NCBI RefSeq assembly: GCF_009857595.1
Contig: NZ_WWCU01000016.1
Location: 62,001-126,000, forward strand
Reading direction: 5' to 3'
Length of the DNA stretch: 64,000 nucleotides
Origin: Pseudoduganella aquatica
Lineage (GTDB): Bacteria > Pseudomonadota > Gammaproteobacteria > Burkholderiales > Burkholderiaceae_D
In this document: piece by piece, positions 19,324 through 27,336 of the stretch
Numbering within the stretch: the stretch's first letter is position 1
Layout of the letters: each line of letters starts with the position of its first letter
Program-made: the position numbers and the translations under genes
The notes under the pieces: generated by a model
Databases searched by the model: none
The model's input: the letters and a program-made list of their open reading frames with translations, nothing else
Told to the model about the DNA's origin: nothing

Positions 19324-20226
19324 ATGACCACCTCCCTGTTCACCACCCCGCGCGACCTGCTGCGCTACGCCGTCACCCGCTTCAACACCGCCAAGCTGTT
19401 CTTCGGCCACGGCAGCGTGGAAGCGCTGGACGAAGCGGCCTACCTGATCCTGCACACGCTGAAGCTGCCGCTGGACAAGCTGGACCCGTTCCTGGATGCG
19501 CGCCTGCTGCCGCAGGAGATCGACGCCGTGCTGGCCGTGATCGAGCGCCGCGCCACCGACCGCGTGCCGGCCGCCTACATCACCAAGGAAGCGTGGCTGG
19601 GTCCTTACAGCTTCTTCGTGGACGAGCGCGCGCTGGTGCCGCGTTCCTTCATCGCGGAGCTGATTCCCGACTACTTCTCGCCGTGGATGGTCGATCCGGA
19701 AGCCACCACCAACGTGCTGGAACTGTGCACGGGCTCCGGCTGCCTGGCCATCATGCTGGCCGAGGCCTTCCCGAATGCGCACGTGGACGCGGTGGACATC
19801 TCGAAGGACGCGCTGGACGTGGCCCGCATCAACGTGGACACCTACAAGCTACAGGACCGCCTGACGCTGATCGAGTCCGACCTGTACGCCAATGTGCCGA
19901 ACAAGAAGTATGACCTGATCATCACCAACCCGCCGTACGTCAACAGCGGTTCGATGGCCAAGCTGCCGCCGGAATACCTGGCCGAACCGCAGATCGCCCT
20001 GGAAGGCGGCGCGGACGGCATGGACCTGGTGCGCAAGATCGTGGCCGGCGCCGCCGAGCGCCTGACCGACGAAGGCCTGCTGATCGTCGAAATCGGCAAC
20101 GAGCGCGAATTCGCCGAGAAGGCCTTCGGCGACCTGGGCCTGACCTGGCTCACCACCAGCGCCGGCGACGACATGGTATTCCTGCTCACCGCAGACCAAC
20201 TGAAAATCCAAGAAGAACAACAATGA
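19324..20226 (+). CDS. prmB: Ribosomal protein L3 glutamine methyltransferase
   Basis: 300 residues. SAM-binding Rossmann motif ELCTGSGCLAIMLAEAFP (about 138-155), acidic DAVDISKDAL, and the amide-methyltransferase signature TNPPYVNSG (about 201). The N-terminal helical bundle (RDLLRYAVTRFNTAKLFFGHG) is diagnostic for PrmB versus PrmC. It methylates the Gln side chain of ribosomal protein L3. Stop overlaps the ABC-F start (ATGA 20223-20226). Confidence 0.93.
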   Translation: MTTSLFTTPRDLLRYAVTRFNTAKLFFGHGSVEALDEAAYLILHTLKLPLDKLDPFLDARLLPQEIDAVLAVIERRATDRVPAAYITKEAWLGPYSFFVDERALVPRSFIAELIPDYFSPWMVDPEATTNVLELCTGSGCLAIMLAEAFPNAHVDAVDISKDALDVARINVDTYKLQDRLTLIESDLYANVPNKKYDLIITNPPYVNSGSMAKLPPEYLAEPQIALEGGADGMDLVRKIVAGAAERLTDEGLLIVEIGNEREFAEKAFGDLGLTWLTTSAGDDMVFLLTADQLKIQEEQQ

Positions 20227-22217
20227 TCCGCTTTATTCAAGTAAGCCTGATGCGCGGCGTAAAGCCGCTGCTGGAACAGGTTGATGTCACCCTCAATCCC
20301 GGCGACAAGATCGGCCTGATCGGCGCCAACGGCGCCGGCAAGTCCAGCCTGTTCGCGATGATGCGCGGCGAGCTGCACCCGGACCAGGGCGAAATCGACT
20401 TCCCGGCCAAATGGCGCGTGGCTTACGTTGCGCAGGAAACCCCGCCGCTGGAACGCTGCGCCCTCGATTACGCCATCGACGGCGACGTGAACCTGCGCAA
20501 GCTGGAAGCGGAACTGGCGCGCCTGGAATCGGAACCGGCCACCAGCGAGAACGGCATCGCCATCGGCGAAGTCTATAGCGCGCTGGCCGACGCCGACGCC
20601 TACACCGTGCAGTCGCGCGGCGAACAGCTGCTGCTGGGCCTGGGCTTCACGCTGGACCAGATGCAGCTGCCCGTGGCCAGCTTCTCCGGCGGCTGGCGCA
20701 TGCGCCTGAACCTGGCGCAGGCGCTGATGTGCCCTTCCGACCTGCTGCTGCTCGATGAACCGACCAACCACCTGGACCTGGACGCCATCATCTGGCTGGA
20801 AGACTGGCTGAAACGCTATGCCGGCACGCTGATCATCATCTCCCACGACCGCGACTTCCTGGATGAAGTGGTGAACGTGGTGGTGCACATCGACGAGCGC
20901 AAGCTGAAGCGCTACTCGGGCAACTACTCGTCCTTCGAACGCCAGCGCGCAGCGCAGATGATACTGGCCGCCGGCGCGCTGGAAAAGCAGCAGCGCAAGC
21001 GCGCCCACCTGGAGTCGTTCGTGAACCGCTTCAAGGCGCAGGCCTCCAAGGCCCGCCAGGCGCAGAGCCGCATGAAGGCGCTGGCCAAGATGGAAGAACT
21101 GGCGCCGCTGCGCGCAGCCGCCGAGTTCTCCTTCGAGTTCCGCGAGCCGCTGAGCGCACCGAATCCGCTGCTGGTGATGGAAGACGTGGATGCGGGCTAC
21201 AAGATGGAGGACGAGAAGACCGGCGACATCACCACCAAGAGCATCGTCCACGGCATCAATTTCTCTCTGCAGATCGGCCAGCGCATCGGCCTGCTGGGCG
21301 TGAACGGCGCGGGTAAGTCCACGCTGATCAAGACCATCGCGGGCGAGCTGTCGCCGCTGACCGGCGACGCCACCATGGGCAAGGGCCTGAACATCGGCTA
21401 CTTCGCCCAGCACCAGGTGGAGATGCTGCGGCACGACGAATCGCCGCTGTGGCACCTGGCCAAGATCGCGCCTACCGTGCGCGAGCAGGAGCTGCGCAAC
21501 TTCCTGGGCGGCTTCAACTTCCCCGGCACCATGGTCACCAGCTCGATCGCGCCGTTCTCCGGCGGCGAGAAGGCCCGCCTGGCGCTGGCGCTGATCGTGT
21601 GGCAGCGCCCCAATCTGCTGCTGCTCGATGAACCGACCAATCACCTGGACCTGGAAACGCGCGAAGCGCTGACCGAGGCGCTGGCGCAGTTCGAGGGCAC
21701 GCTGGTGGTGGTATCGCACGATAGGCATCTGCTGCGCGCGACCACCGACCAGTTCATCATCGTGGCCGACGGCAAGCTGCAGCCTTTCGACGGCGACCTG
21801 GACGACTACAAGGACTGGCTGTTCCAGACCAAGCTGGGCAAGGGCACCGACGTGCTGCCGGCTGCGGGCAAGGGCAACAAGACCGACTTCCCGGTGGCTT
21901 CGCCGGTGGCGCCGTCCGCCGCGCCCGCGGTCAACAGCAAGGACCAGAAGCGCCTGGACGCCGAACAGCGCCAGAAGCTGTCCGCGCAGCGCAAGCCGAT
22001 CGAGAACAAGATCAAGCGCCTGGAAGAGCAGATCGCCAAGCGCAATGCGCAGAAGGCGGAAGTGGATGCGGCCCTGGGCGACAGCGCCATCTACGACGCG
22101 GCCAACAAGGCCAAGCTGAAAACGCTGCTGACCGACCAGGCCTTCTACACCAAGGATCTGGGCCAGCTGGAAGGCGAATGGCTGGAGCTGCAGGAACAGC
22201 TGGAAGCGCTGGCCTGA
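20223..22217 (+). CDS. ABC-F family ATPase (YheS/Uup-like)
   Basis: 664 residues, two ABC domains on one chain and no membrane segment: Walker A GANGAGKSS (about 35) and GVNGAGKST (about 360), signatures FSGGWRMRLNLA and FSGGEKARLALA, Walker B LLLLDEPTNHLDLD in both. The linker between domains is charged and helical (ARQAQSRMKALAKMEELAP), as in ribosome-acting ABC-F proteins, and a coiled coil (KRLDAEQRQKLSAQRKPIEN) ends the protein. ABC-F proteins bind the ribosomal E site and relieve stalls. Resemblance is to YheS. Coupled to prmB, another ribosome-related gene. Confidence 0.9.
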   Translation: MIRFIQVSLMRGVKPLLEQVDVTLNPGDKIGLIGANGAGKSSLFAMMRGELHPDQGEIDFPAKWRVAYVAQETPPLERCALDYAIDGDVNLRKLEAELARLESEPATSENGIAIGEVYSALADADAYTVQSRGEQLLLGLGFTLDQMQLPVASFSGGWRMRLNLAQALMCPSDLLLLDEPTNHLDLDAIIWLEDWLKRYAGTLIIISHDRDFLDEVVNVVVHIDERKLKRYSGNYSSFERQRAAQMILAAGALEKQQRKRAHLESFVNRFKAQASKARQAQSRMKALAKMEELAPLRAAAEFSFEFREPLSAPNPLLVMEDVDAGYKMEDEKTGDITTKSIVHGINFSLQIGQRIGLLGVNGAGKSTLIKTIAGELSPLTGDATMGKGLNIGYFAQHQVEMLRHDESPLWHLAKIAPTVREQELRNFLGGFNFPGTMVTSSIAPFSGGEKARLALALIVWQRPNLLLLDEPTNHLDLETREALTEALAQFEGTLVVVSHDRHLLRATTDQFIIVADGKLQPFDGDLDDYKDWLFQTKLGKGTDVLPAAGKGNKTDFPVASPVAPSAAPAVNSKDQKRLDAEQRQKLSAQRKPIENKIKRLEEQIAKRNAQKAEVDAALGDSAIYDAANKAKLKTLLTDQAFYTKDLGQLEGEWLELQEQLEALA

Positions 22218-22222
22218 GGCTT

Positions 22223-22252
22223 GGCGGGCTAGCGTGCAACGCGTAACCCGCC
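22223..22252. repeat. GGCGGGCTA/TAACCCGCC palindromic element overlapping the cheW 3' end
   Basis: A single unit with arms GGCGGGCTA and TAACCCGCC. It fills the 11-base gap between the ABC-F stop and the cheW stop and extends into the cheW reading frame, supplying its last codons (FGGLRVAR and stop). Confidence 0.75.
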
Positions 22253-22717
22253 GAAGTTTACGCGCCGTATCGACATCAGCTTGTCTATATCGACCACGAT
22301 CAGGCGCCTGCCGGCCTGCGTGGTCCCCACCCCCAGCAGGTAATCCACCTCCCTGGCCATCCCCGGCATGGGCTGGATGCAGGCCTCGTCCAGCGTGAGC
22401 ACGTCGGTCACGCCATCGGTCACCATGCCCATCACACAGTCCGTCAGCTTGAGGATAATCACGTCCGTGCGCGGATCGTGCACCGGCGGACGCGGGCCGA
22501 AGGCGATGCGCATGTCCACGATGGGCATGATCACGCCGCGCGACAAGGCCACTCCGCTGATGATCTCGCCGTCCGCCGAAAAGCGCTCCAGCTCCGTCAG
22601 CGGGCGCAATTCCTGCACATTGCCGTAGTCCAGCGCATATTCCAATCCGCCCAAGCGAAAGCTCAGGTACTGGCGCAGCCCGGTATCGGCAGCGCCCTGC
22701 AAGGTAGAGGAATGCAT
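22229..22717 (-). CDS. cheW: CheW-like chemotaxis coupling protein
   Basis: 162 residues forming a CheW double beta-barrel: YLSFRLGGLEYALDYGNVQE at the start, VALSRGVIMPIVDMRIAFG, DVIILKLTDCVMGMVTDGVTDVL, and MAREVDYLLGVGTTQAGRRLIV. CheW links chemoreceptors to the CheA kinase at the membrane array. No other che gene is nearby, so it is a stand-alone copy that may serve an alternative pathway. Its C-terminal residues are encoded by a palindromic repeat. Confidence 0.9.
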   Translation of the reverse strand: MHSSTLQGAADTGLRQYLSFRLGGLEYALDYGNVQELRPLTELERFSADGEIISGVALSRGVIMPIVDMRIAFGPRPPVHDPRTDVIILKLTDCVMGMVTDGVTDVLTLDEACIQPMPGMAREVDYLLGVGTTQAGRRLIVVDIDKLMSIRRVNFGGLRVAR

Positions 22718-22879
22718 GATGACCCTTTCACGGTGGATAACGCGTTCACCATCCTACCCGGCACGGACCATGCAAGTGTTGATTGGAGTCAACGTTTTCG
22801 GCGCAACATTGGCTGATTGCAAATGAGAGCCAACCCGCTACAATGGGACGCGCTCCCCATTCCGATTTCAAGGCTCTCT

Positions 22880-23872
22880 ATGTTCCAGTGGCTCAAGCGT
22901 TTAATCGGCGGCGCCGGGCCGCGCAGCGCACCGCCTGCGCCCGCACCGGCCACCCCGGATCCGATCGTGCCGGCAGCTCAGCCGCCCGCCGCACCGGCGC
23001 CTGCCTCCGCGCAGGCCACCGCAGCCCCCTCGCCTGCCCCGGCCGCGCCCTCCTTCGAACAAAAGGACCAGCTCAACACCCGCTACAACCGCTGGCTGTT
23101 CGGCGCCCTGCACGAGGACACGCTGGAAACCAGCGACGCCGAACAACGCATCCTGCACACGCTGACGGGCATCGCCAGCTCGCCCACCTCCGGCGCGGAG
23201 CTGATGCGCCGCATGCCCGGCCTGATTCCGCAGCTGCTGCAAAGCCTGCGCAGCGAACATTTCTCCGGCGCCGACATCGCCCGCAAGATCTCCAACGACG
23301 TGGTGCTGGTGGCGGCCGTGATACGGCTGGCCAACGGCGCCATGCTGCCCGGCGCGCCGCCCATCAGCAGCGTGGAGCACGCCGTCATCGTGATCGGCCA
23401 GGAAGGCCTGCGCCAGCTCATCACCACGGTGGCGTTCAAGCCCATCATCGACCTCAATTCCGGCCACTACACCAAGCTGCTGGCGCCGCGCATCTGGGCG
23501 CAGTCCGAGCGCTGCGCCAGCGCCAACCGGGCGCTGGCCGAGCAGCTCGGCGTGCCGCCGTTCGAGGCCTTCCTGGCGGGCCTGGTGCAAAACGCGGGCC
23601 TGCTCGCGTCGCTGCGCCTGATGGACCAAACGGCCGGCGGCGCCACGGACCTGGGCCGCCCCATGTTCTGCGCCCAGCTGCTGCGCAGCGCGCGCCAGGT
23701 GTCCGCCGGCATCGCGCAGGAGTGGCACTTCCCGCCCGCCATTACGCAGGCCATACGCGAACTGGACACGCTGCAGAAGGGCGCGCAGCTGTCGCCCATG
23801 GGCCGCCTGCTGGCACTGGGCGACCATCAAAGTAAAATCGCCATCCTCTCCGAATACGAAAACACGCCATGA
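22880..23872 (+). CDS. HDOD-domain signalling protein
   Basis: 330 residues from MFQWLKRLIGGAG; the longer frame from 22817 has no ribosome site. A Pro/Ala-rich linker (about 20-65) follows a short N-terminus. The HDOD domain spans about 100-300: LMRRMPGLIPQLLQSL, DIARKISNDVVLVAAVIRLANG, SVEHAVIVIGQEGLRQLITT, FEAFLAGLVQNAGLL. HDOD proteins lack HD metal residues and act in signal output, often c-di-GMP or stress linked. Stop overlaps the CoA-transferase start. Confidence 0.85.
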   Translation: MFQWLKRLIGGAGPRSAPPAPAPATPDPIVPAAQPPAAPAPASAQATAAPSPAPAAPSFEQKDQLNTRYNRWLFGALHEDTLETSDAEQRILHTLTGIASSPTSGAELMRRMPGLIPQLLQSLRSEHFSGADIARKISNDVVLVAAVIRLANGAMLPGAPPISSVEHAVIVIGQEGLRQLITTVAFKPIIDLNSGHYTKLLAPRIWAQSERCASANRALAEQLGVPPFEAFLAGLVQNAGLLASLRLMDQTAGGATDLGRPMFCAQLLRSARQVSAGIAQEWHFPPAITQAIRELDTLQKGAQLSPMGRLLALGDHQSKIAILSEYENTP

Positions 23873-24957
23873 CGCCATCCGATCCATCGCTGCCGCTGGC
23901 CGGCATCCGGGTACTCGACCTGACGCGCCTGCTGCCCGGCCCCGCCGCCACCATGCAGCTGGCCGACCTGGGCGCGGAAATCATCAAGATAGAAGACCCG
24001 GGACCGGGCGACTATGCCCGCCTCATGGGGCCGGTGCGCAAGGAAGTGTCGCAGTTCTTCGTGGCCGTCAACCGGGGCAAGTCCTTCCTGCGGCTGGACC
24101 TGAAGGACGCCGCCCAGCGCGAACAGCTGCTGGCCATGGTGGCGCAGGCGGACGTGCTGGTGGAAAGCTTCCGACCCGGCGTGATGGACAAGCTGGGCCT
24201 GGGCTGGGAGGTGCTGCGCGCGCGCAATCCCAAGCTGGTGATGTGCGCCATTTCCGGCTACGGCCAGGACGGCCCCTACGCCATGCTGGCCGGGCACGAC
24301 ATCAACTACATCGGCTACGCCGGCATGCTGGACCAGAACGCCGGCCCGGACGGCCGCCCCACCCTGCCTAACCTGCAGGTGGGCGACCTGCTCGGCGGCG
24401 CGCAGGCCGCGCTGCAAGGCATACTGGCCGCGCTGGTGGCGGTGAAGATGGGCGGCATGGGCCGCTTTGTGGACGTGTCGATGACGGACGCGGTATTCGC
24501 CAACAACATCATGCCGCTGGTGGCCGTCAACAACGGCGGCGACGCCGCGCCCGGGCGCGACCTGCTGACCGGCGGCGTACCGTGCTACAACGTCTACCGC
24601 ACCAGCGACGGCCGCTACATGGCGGTGGGCGCGCTGGAGCTGAAGTTCTGGCAGGGCTGCTGCGACGTGCTGCAGCGCCCGGACCTGAAGGCGCGCCACT
24701 GGCAGCTGGGGCAGCAGGTGGCGGGCGAGGACGCGCTGGCGGTGCAGGCGGAGCTGGACGCCATTTTTGCGCAGCGCACGCAGGCCGAGTGGACGGAGGC
24801 GTTTGCGGGCAGCGACTGCTGCGTGTCGCCCATACTGCGCACCAGCGAGGCGCTGGCGCATCCGCTGTTCCTGGCGCGCGGCACGGCGGCGCGCGCCGCG
24901 CACGCCACCGAGGGCGAGTACTGGGCGGCGGGCTGTCCGCTCAAGTTCAAGACATGA
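23869..24957 (+). CDS. CaiB/BaiF (family III) CoA transferase or 2-methylacyl-CoA racemase
   Basis: 362 residues with the family III pattern: IRVLDLTRLLPGPAATMQLA, DLGAEIIKIEDPGPGDYAR, AVNRGKSFLRLDL, ADVLVESFRPGVMDKLGLG, ISGYGQDGPYA, GHDINYIGYAG. The length and GHDINY (racemase His-Asp) fit the alpha-methylacyl-CoA racemase branch (AMACR), which epimerises branched acyl-CoAs; a CoA transferase role cannot be excluded. Overlaps both the HDOD gene before it and arfB after it. Confidence 0.85.
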   Translation: MTPSDPSLPLAGIRVLDLTRLLPGPAATMQLADLGAEIIKIEDPGPGDYARLMGPVRKEVSQFFVAVNRGKSFLRLDLKDAAQREQLLAMVAQADVLVESFRPGVMDKLGLGWEVLRARNPKLVMCAISGYGQDGPYAMLAGHDINYIGYAGMLDQNAGPDGRPTLPNLQVGDLLGGAQAALQGILAALVAVKMGGMGRFVDVSMTDAVFANNIMPLVAVNNGGDAAPGRDLLTGGVPCYNVYRTSDGRYMAVGALELKFWQGCCDVLQRPDLKARHWQLGQQVAGEDALAVQAELDAIFAQRTQAEWTEAFAGSDCCVSPILRTSEALAHPLFLARGTAARAAHATEGEYWAAGCPLKFKT

Positions 24958-25346
24958 ACATCGATCCCAACGAGGTGGAGTTCAGCGCGATCCGCGCGCA
25001 GGGACCGGGCGGGCAAAACGTCAACAAGGTGTCGAACGCGGTGCATGCGCGTTTTGATATCGGCGCTTCGTCGCTGCCGGAGGCGATCAAGGAGCGTTTG
25101 CTCGCGCTGAGGGATACGCGCATCACCAAAGAGGGCGTGGTGGTGCTCAAGGCGCAGCAGGCGCGCAGCCTGGAGGCGAACAAGGAGGAGGCGCTGCGGC
25201 GCTTGCAGGAGCTGGTCGACAGCGTGGCGGTGCTGGCCAAGCCGCGCCGCGCCACGCGGCCCACGCGCAGCTCGCAGCGCAAACGGCTGGATGGGAAGAC
25301 CAAGGATGCCGCAGTCAAGAAGCTGCGTGGAAAAGTGGAGATGTGA
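24954..25346 (+). CDS. arfB: Alternative ribosome-rescue factor B (peptidyl-tRNA hydrolase)
   Basis: 130 residues. Start ATG 24954 overlaps the upstream stop. Contains the release-factor GGQ motif in GPGGQNVNKVSNAV (Gly-Gly-Gln at about 19-21) and a basic C-terminal tail (KPRRATRPTRSSQRKRLDGK) that in ArfB enters the empty mRNA channel. It frees peptides from ribosomes stalled without a stop codon. With prmB and the ABC-F ATPase it is one of three ribosome-related genes in this stretch. Confidence 0.92.
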   Translation: MNIDPNEVEFSAIRAQGPGGQNVNKVSNAVHARFDIGASSLPEAIKERLLALRDTRITKEGVVVLKAQQARSLEANKEEALRRLQELVDSVAVLAKPRRATRPTRSSQRKRLDGKTKDAAVKKLRGKVEM

Positions 25347-25363
25347 GGCCGCAGGCGGCGCTC

Positions 25364-25446
25364 GGCGGGTTACGGCTACGCCTAACCCGCCCTACGGGGC
25401 GATGGTTGATTGGCATGTAGGGCGGGTTAGCGAAGCGTAACCCGCC
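25364..25446. repeat. Two copies of the GGCGGGTTA/TAACCCGCC palindromic element
   Basis: Unit 1 at 25364-25395 (arms GGCGGGTTACG and CCTAACCCGCCCTAC) and unit 2 at 25417-25446 (GTAGGGCGGGTTAG and GTAACCCGCC). They lie between the convergent arfB and DUF342 genes and may serve as bidirectional hairpin terminators. Confidence 0.85.
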
Positions 25447-25448
25447 AT

Positions 25449-27332
25449 TCACACCGGCGGCAGCGACGGCGAGTTGGCGGCCCAATCCACCGTGCCGCTG
25501 CTGCCGCTGAAGATGGCCGCCACGCCCGATGTGCTGCCCCGCAGCCGGGTCTTGATTTCCTTGGGCGGGCGGTCGTAGGCCGCGCCGAGGTCCGGGTTGA
25601 ACTTCATCTCGCGCACGATGGTGTCGCCGGCCACTTCCTGCACCGTGCAGCGCCCGTGCCCGATCACGGTCTCGCGCTGCTTGCGCACCAGCGCGGCCTG
25701 TTCCAGCGCCACCGTCTCCTGCGCCTTGGCCTCCTTCACGCTGAGCGACAGCTTGCCCACAGCGCGCAGCGACGGGCCCACCGACACAGCCATCTTCTGG
25801 AACAGCGCCAGCTGATCCGGCGTCAGCGTGACTTCCTGCTTGCGCACGCGCGTGGCCAGCGTGAGGTAGTTGCGCAGCTCCGGCTCGCCCGCAATCGCAT
25901 CCAGCTCCGCCTTGAAGCGCTGCGCCTGCGCGCCAAAGCGGCCCGCGCGTTCGGTATGTTCAGCTATGGCCAGGTCGTATTTGGTGGTCACCGGCACCAG
26001 CGGGAACAGCAGCATCTCGGTCTGCCGGCGCGGCCCGGCGCGGCCCACTTCCATGCGGCGCGCGGCGATGGCGCAGCCTGCGGCGCTTTTGATCAGCACT
26101 TCGTCTGCGATGATCTCGCAGTTGCTCGCTTCGCCTATCACCACCCGCGTGCCGGAGATAATGCAGCTCTCGGCCCGCCCCAGCACCACCTCTCCCAGCT
26201 TGGTCTGGATCACCGATCCGGAGGCCACGCCCTTCACCACGATATTGCCGCCCGCGTTGACGGTGCTGCCGCCCACCAGGTTGCGCTGCAGCGCGATATT
26301 GCCGCCGCGCGAAACAATGTTGCCGAACACGTCCCCATGGATGGTGATGTTGCCGCCTTCGACCACGCGCTGTTCCTGCACTTCGCCGAATTCCTCGTAC
26401 TCGCCTGTCAGCTGCAGGTTGCCGGTGGTGCGCACGCTCACGCCTTCGCGGCTGATGATCTTGGGGCCGATGGAAATCTTCTTGCTGCCGTCGATGCTGA
26501 TAAAGCCTTCCAGCGCCGACACCAGGTATTCCACCCCGCCCGACTGTTCCAGCAGCGTGCCGGCGCCGGCCACGCTGCTCAACTCCACGTCGCGCGGTTC
26601 GGCCGGCTCCAGCGGTATGCCGGACAGCTCGTAGCCGCGCAGGCCCGGCGAGCGCGGCACCTTGCGCAGCAGCTTGACGTTGGGCTGCACCTGCGGGAAG
26701 CGGTTCTGGAAGGTGTGCAGGTCGAAGCGGCCGTTGGCCATCTCGCGCGGCGCATTGCTGCGGTGGATGCTTTGCGATACCTCGACGATGGCGGCGTCGC
26801 GCCCCGGCGTGGGATTGAGCTTGCGCGCGGCGATCAGGCGCACCACCCGCCCGGTGGCGATGGTGGCCTTGACGGCCGGCGCGTCGATGCCGAAGCGGAT
26901 GCCCTTGACCCACATGTCGGCCACGAATTCGTCGAAGTTCAGGCGCGCCGGCTGCGGCGGCAGGTCCGGCACGGTGAAGAACACCGGCTCGAAGTAGTAC
27001 TCCGCTTCGCCGTCGACGATGCGCACCGATTTATACAGTTCGCGCCGCTGCGCGTGGAAGGGCTCCACCCGGTCGGCAAAGCGTATCAGCGGCTGGTCCT
27101 TGAGGTTTTGCGGCAGCTCGGGGCCAACGCCGTACAGCATGCGGATGAACACGGCGTAGTCCAGCTCCGCGAAATACGCGCCCGCCAGGAAGAACTGGTT
27201 CACGCCGGCCTGGCAAGCCGCCCCCGTGGCGCCACCCTTGAAGTAGACGCCATCCGAGCGCTTGACGATGGCCGGCGGCAGCTCGCCTTCCGCTGCTGGC
27301 TCCGCGGCCGGAGCGTCGTTCTGCACCTGCAT
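25449..27332 (-). CDS. FapA family (DUF342) polymer-like protein, downstream copy
   Basis: 627 residues from MQVQNDAPAAEPAAEG; the frame upstream of 27332 overlaps the preceding gene and is dismissed. FapA_N region at about 20-330 (SDGVYFKGG, FVADMWVKGIRFGIDA, YELSGIPLEP), then a right-handed beta-helix of short repeats at about 340-450 (GGNITIHGDVFGNIVSRGGN, GGSTVNAGGNIVVKGVASGS, SCIISGTRVVIGEASNCEII), then a coiled coil. DUF342 proteins are poorly understood; several are linked to flagella, polarity or membrane-associated signalling. It lies 4 bases behind a paralogue. Confidence 0.8.
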   Translation of the reverse strand: MQVQNDAPAAEPAAEGELPPAIVKRSDGVYFKGGATGAACQAGVNQFFLAGAYFAELDYAVFIRMLYGVGPELPQNLKDQPLIRFADRVEPFHAQRRELYKSVRIVDGEAEYYFEPVFFTVPDLPPQPARLNFDEFVADMWVKGIRFGIDAPAVKATIATGRVVRLIAARKLNPTPGRDAAIVEVSQSIHRSNAPREMANGRFDLHTFQNRFPQVQPNVKLLRKVPRSPGLRGYELSGIPLEPAEPRDVELSSVAGAGTLLEQSGGVEYLVSALEGFISIDGSKKISIGPKIISREGVSVRTTGNLQLTGEYEEFGEVQEQRVVEGGNITIHGDVFGNIVSRGGNIALQRNLVGGSTVNAGGNIVVKGVASGSVIQTKLGEVVLGRAESCIISGTRVVIGEASNCEIIADEVLIKSAAGCAIAARRMEVGRAGPRRQTEMLLFPLVPVTTKYDLAIAEHTERAGRFGAQAQRFKAELDAIAGEPELRNYLTLATRVRKQEVTLTPDQLALFQKMAVSVGPSLRAVGKLSLSVKEAKAQETVALEQAALVRKQRETVIGHGRCTVQEVAGDTIVREMKFNPDLGAAYDRPPKEIKTRLRGSTSGVAAIFSGSSGTVDWAANSPSLPPV

Positions 27333-27336
27333 CTCC

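Noticed and set aside
19842..21728. 628-codon open frame on the minus strand
   Set aside because: Lies opposite prmB and the ABC-F gene, both with clear motifs.
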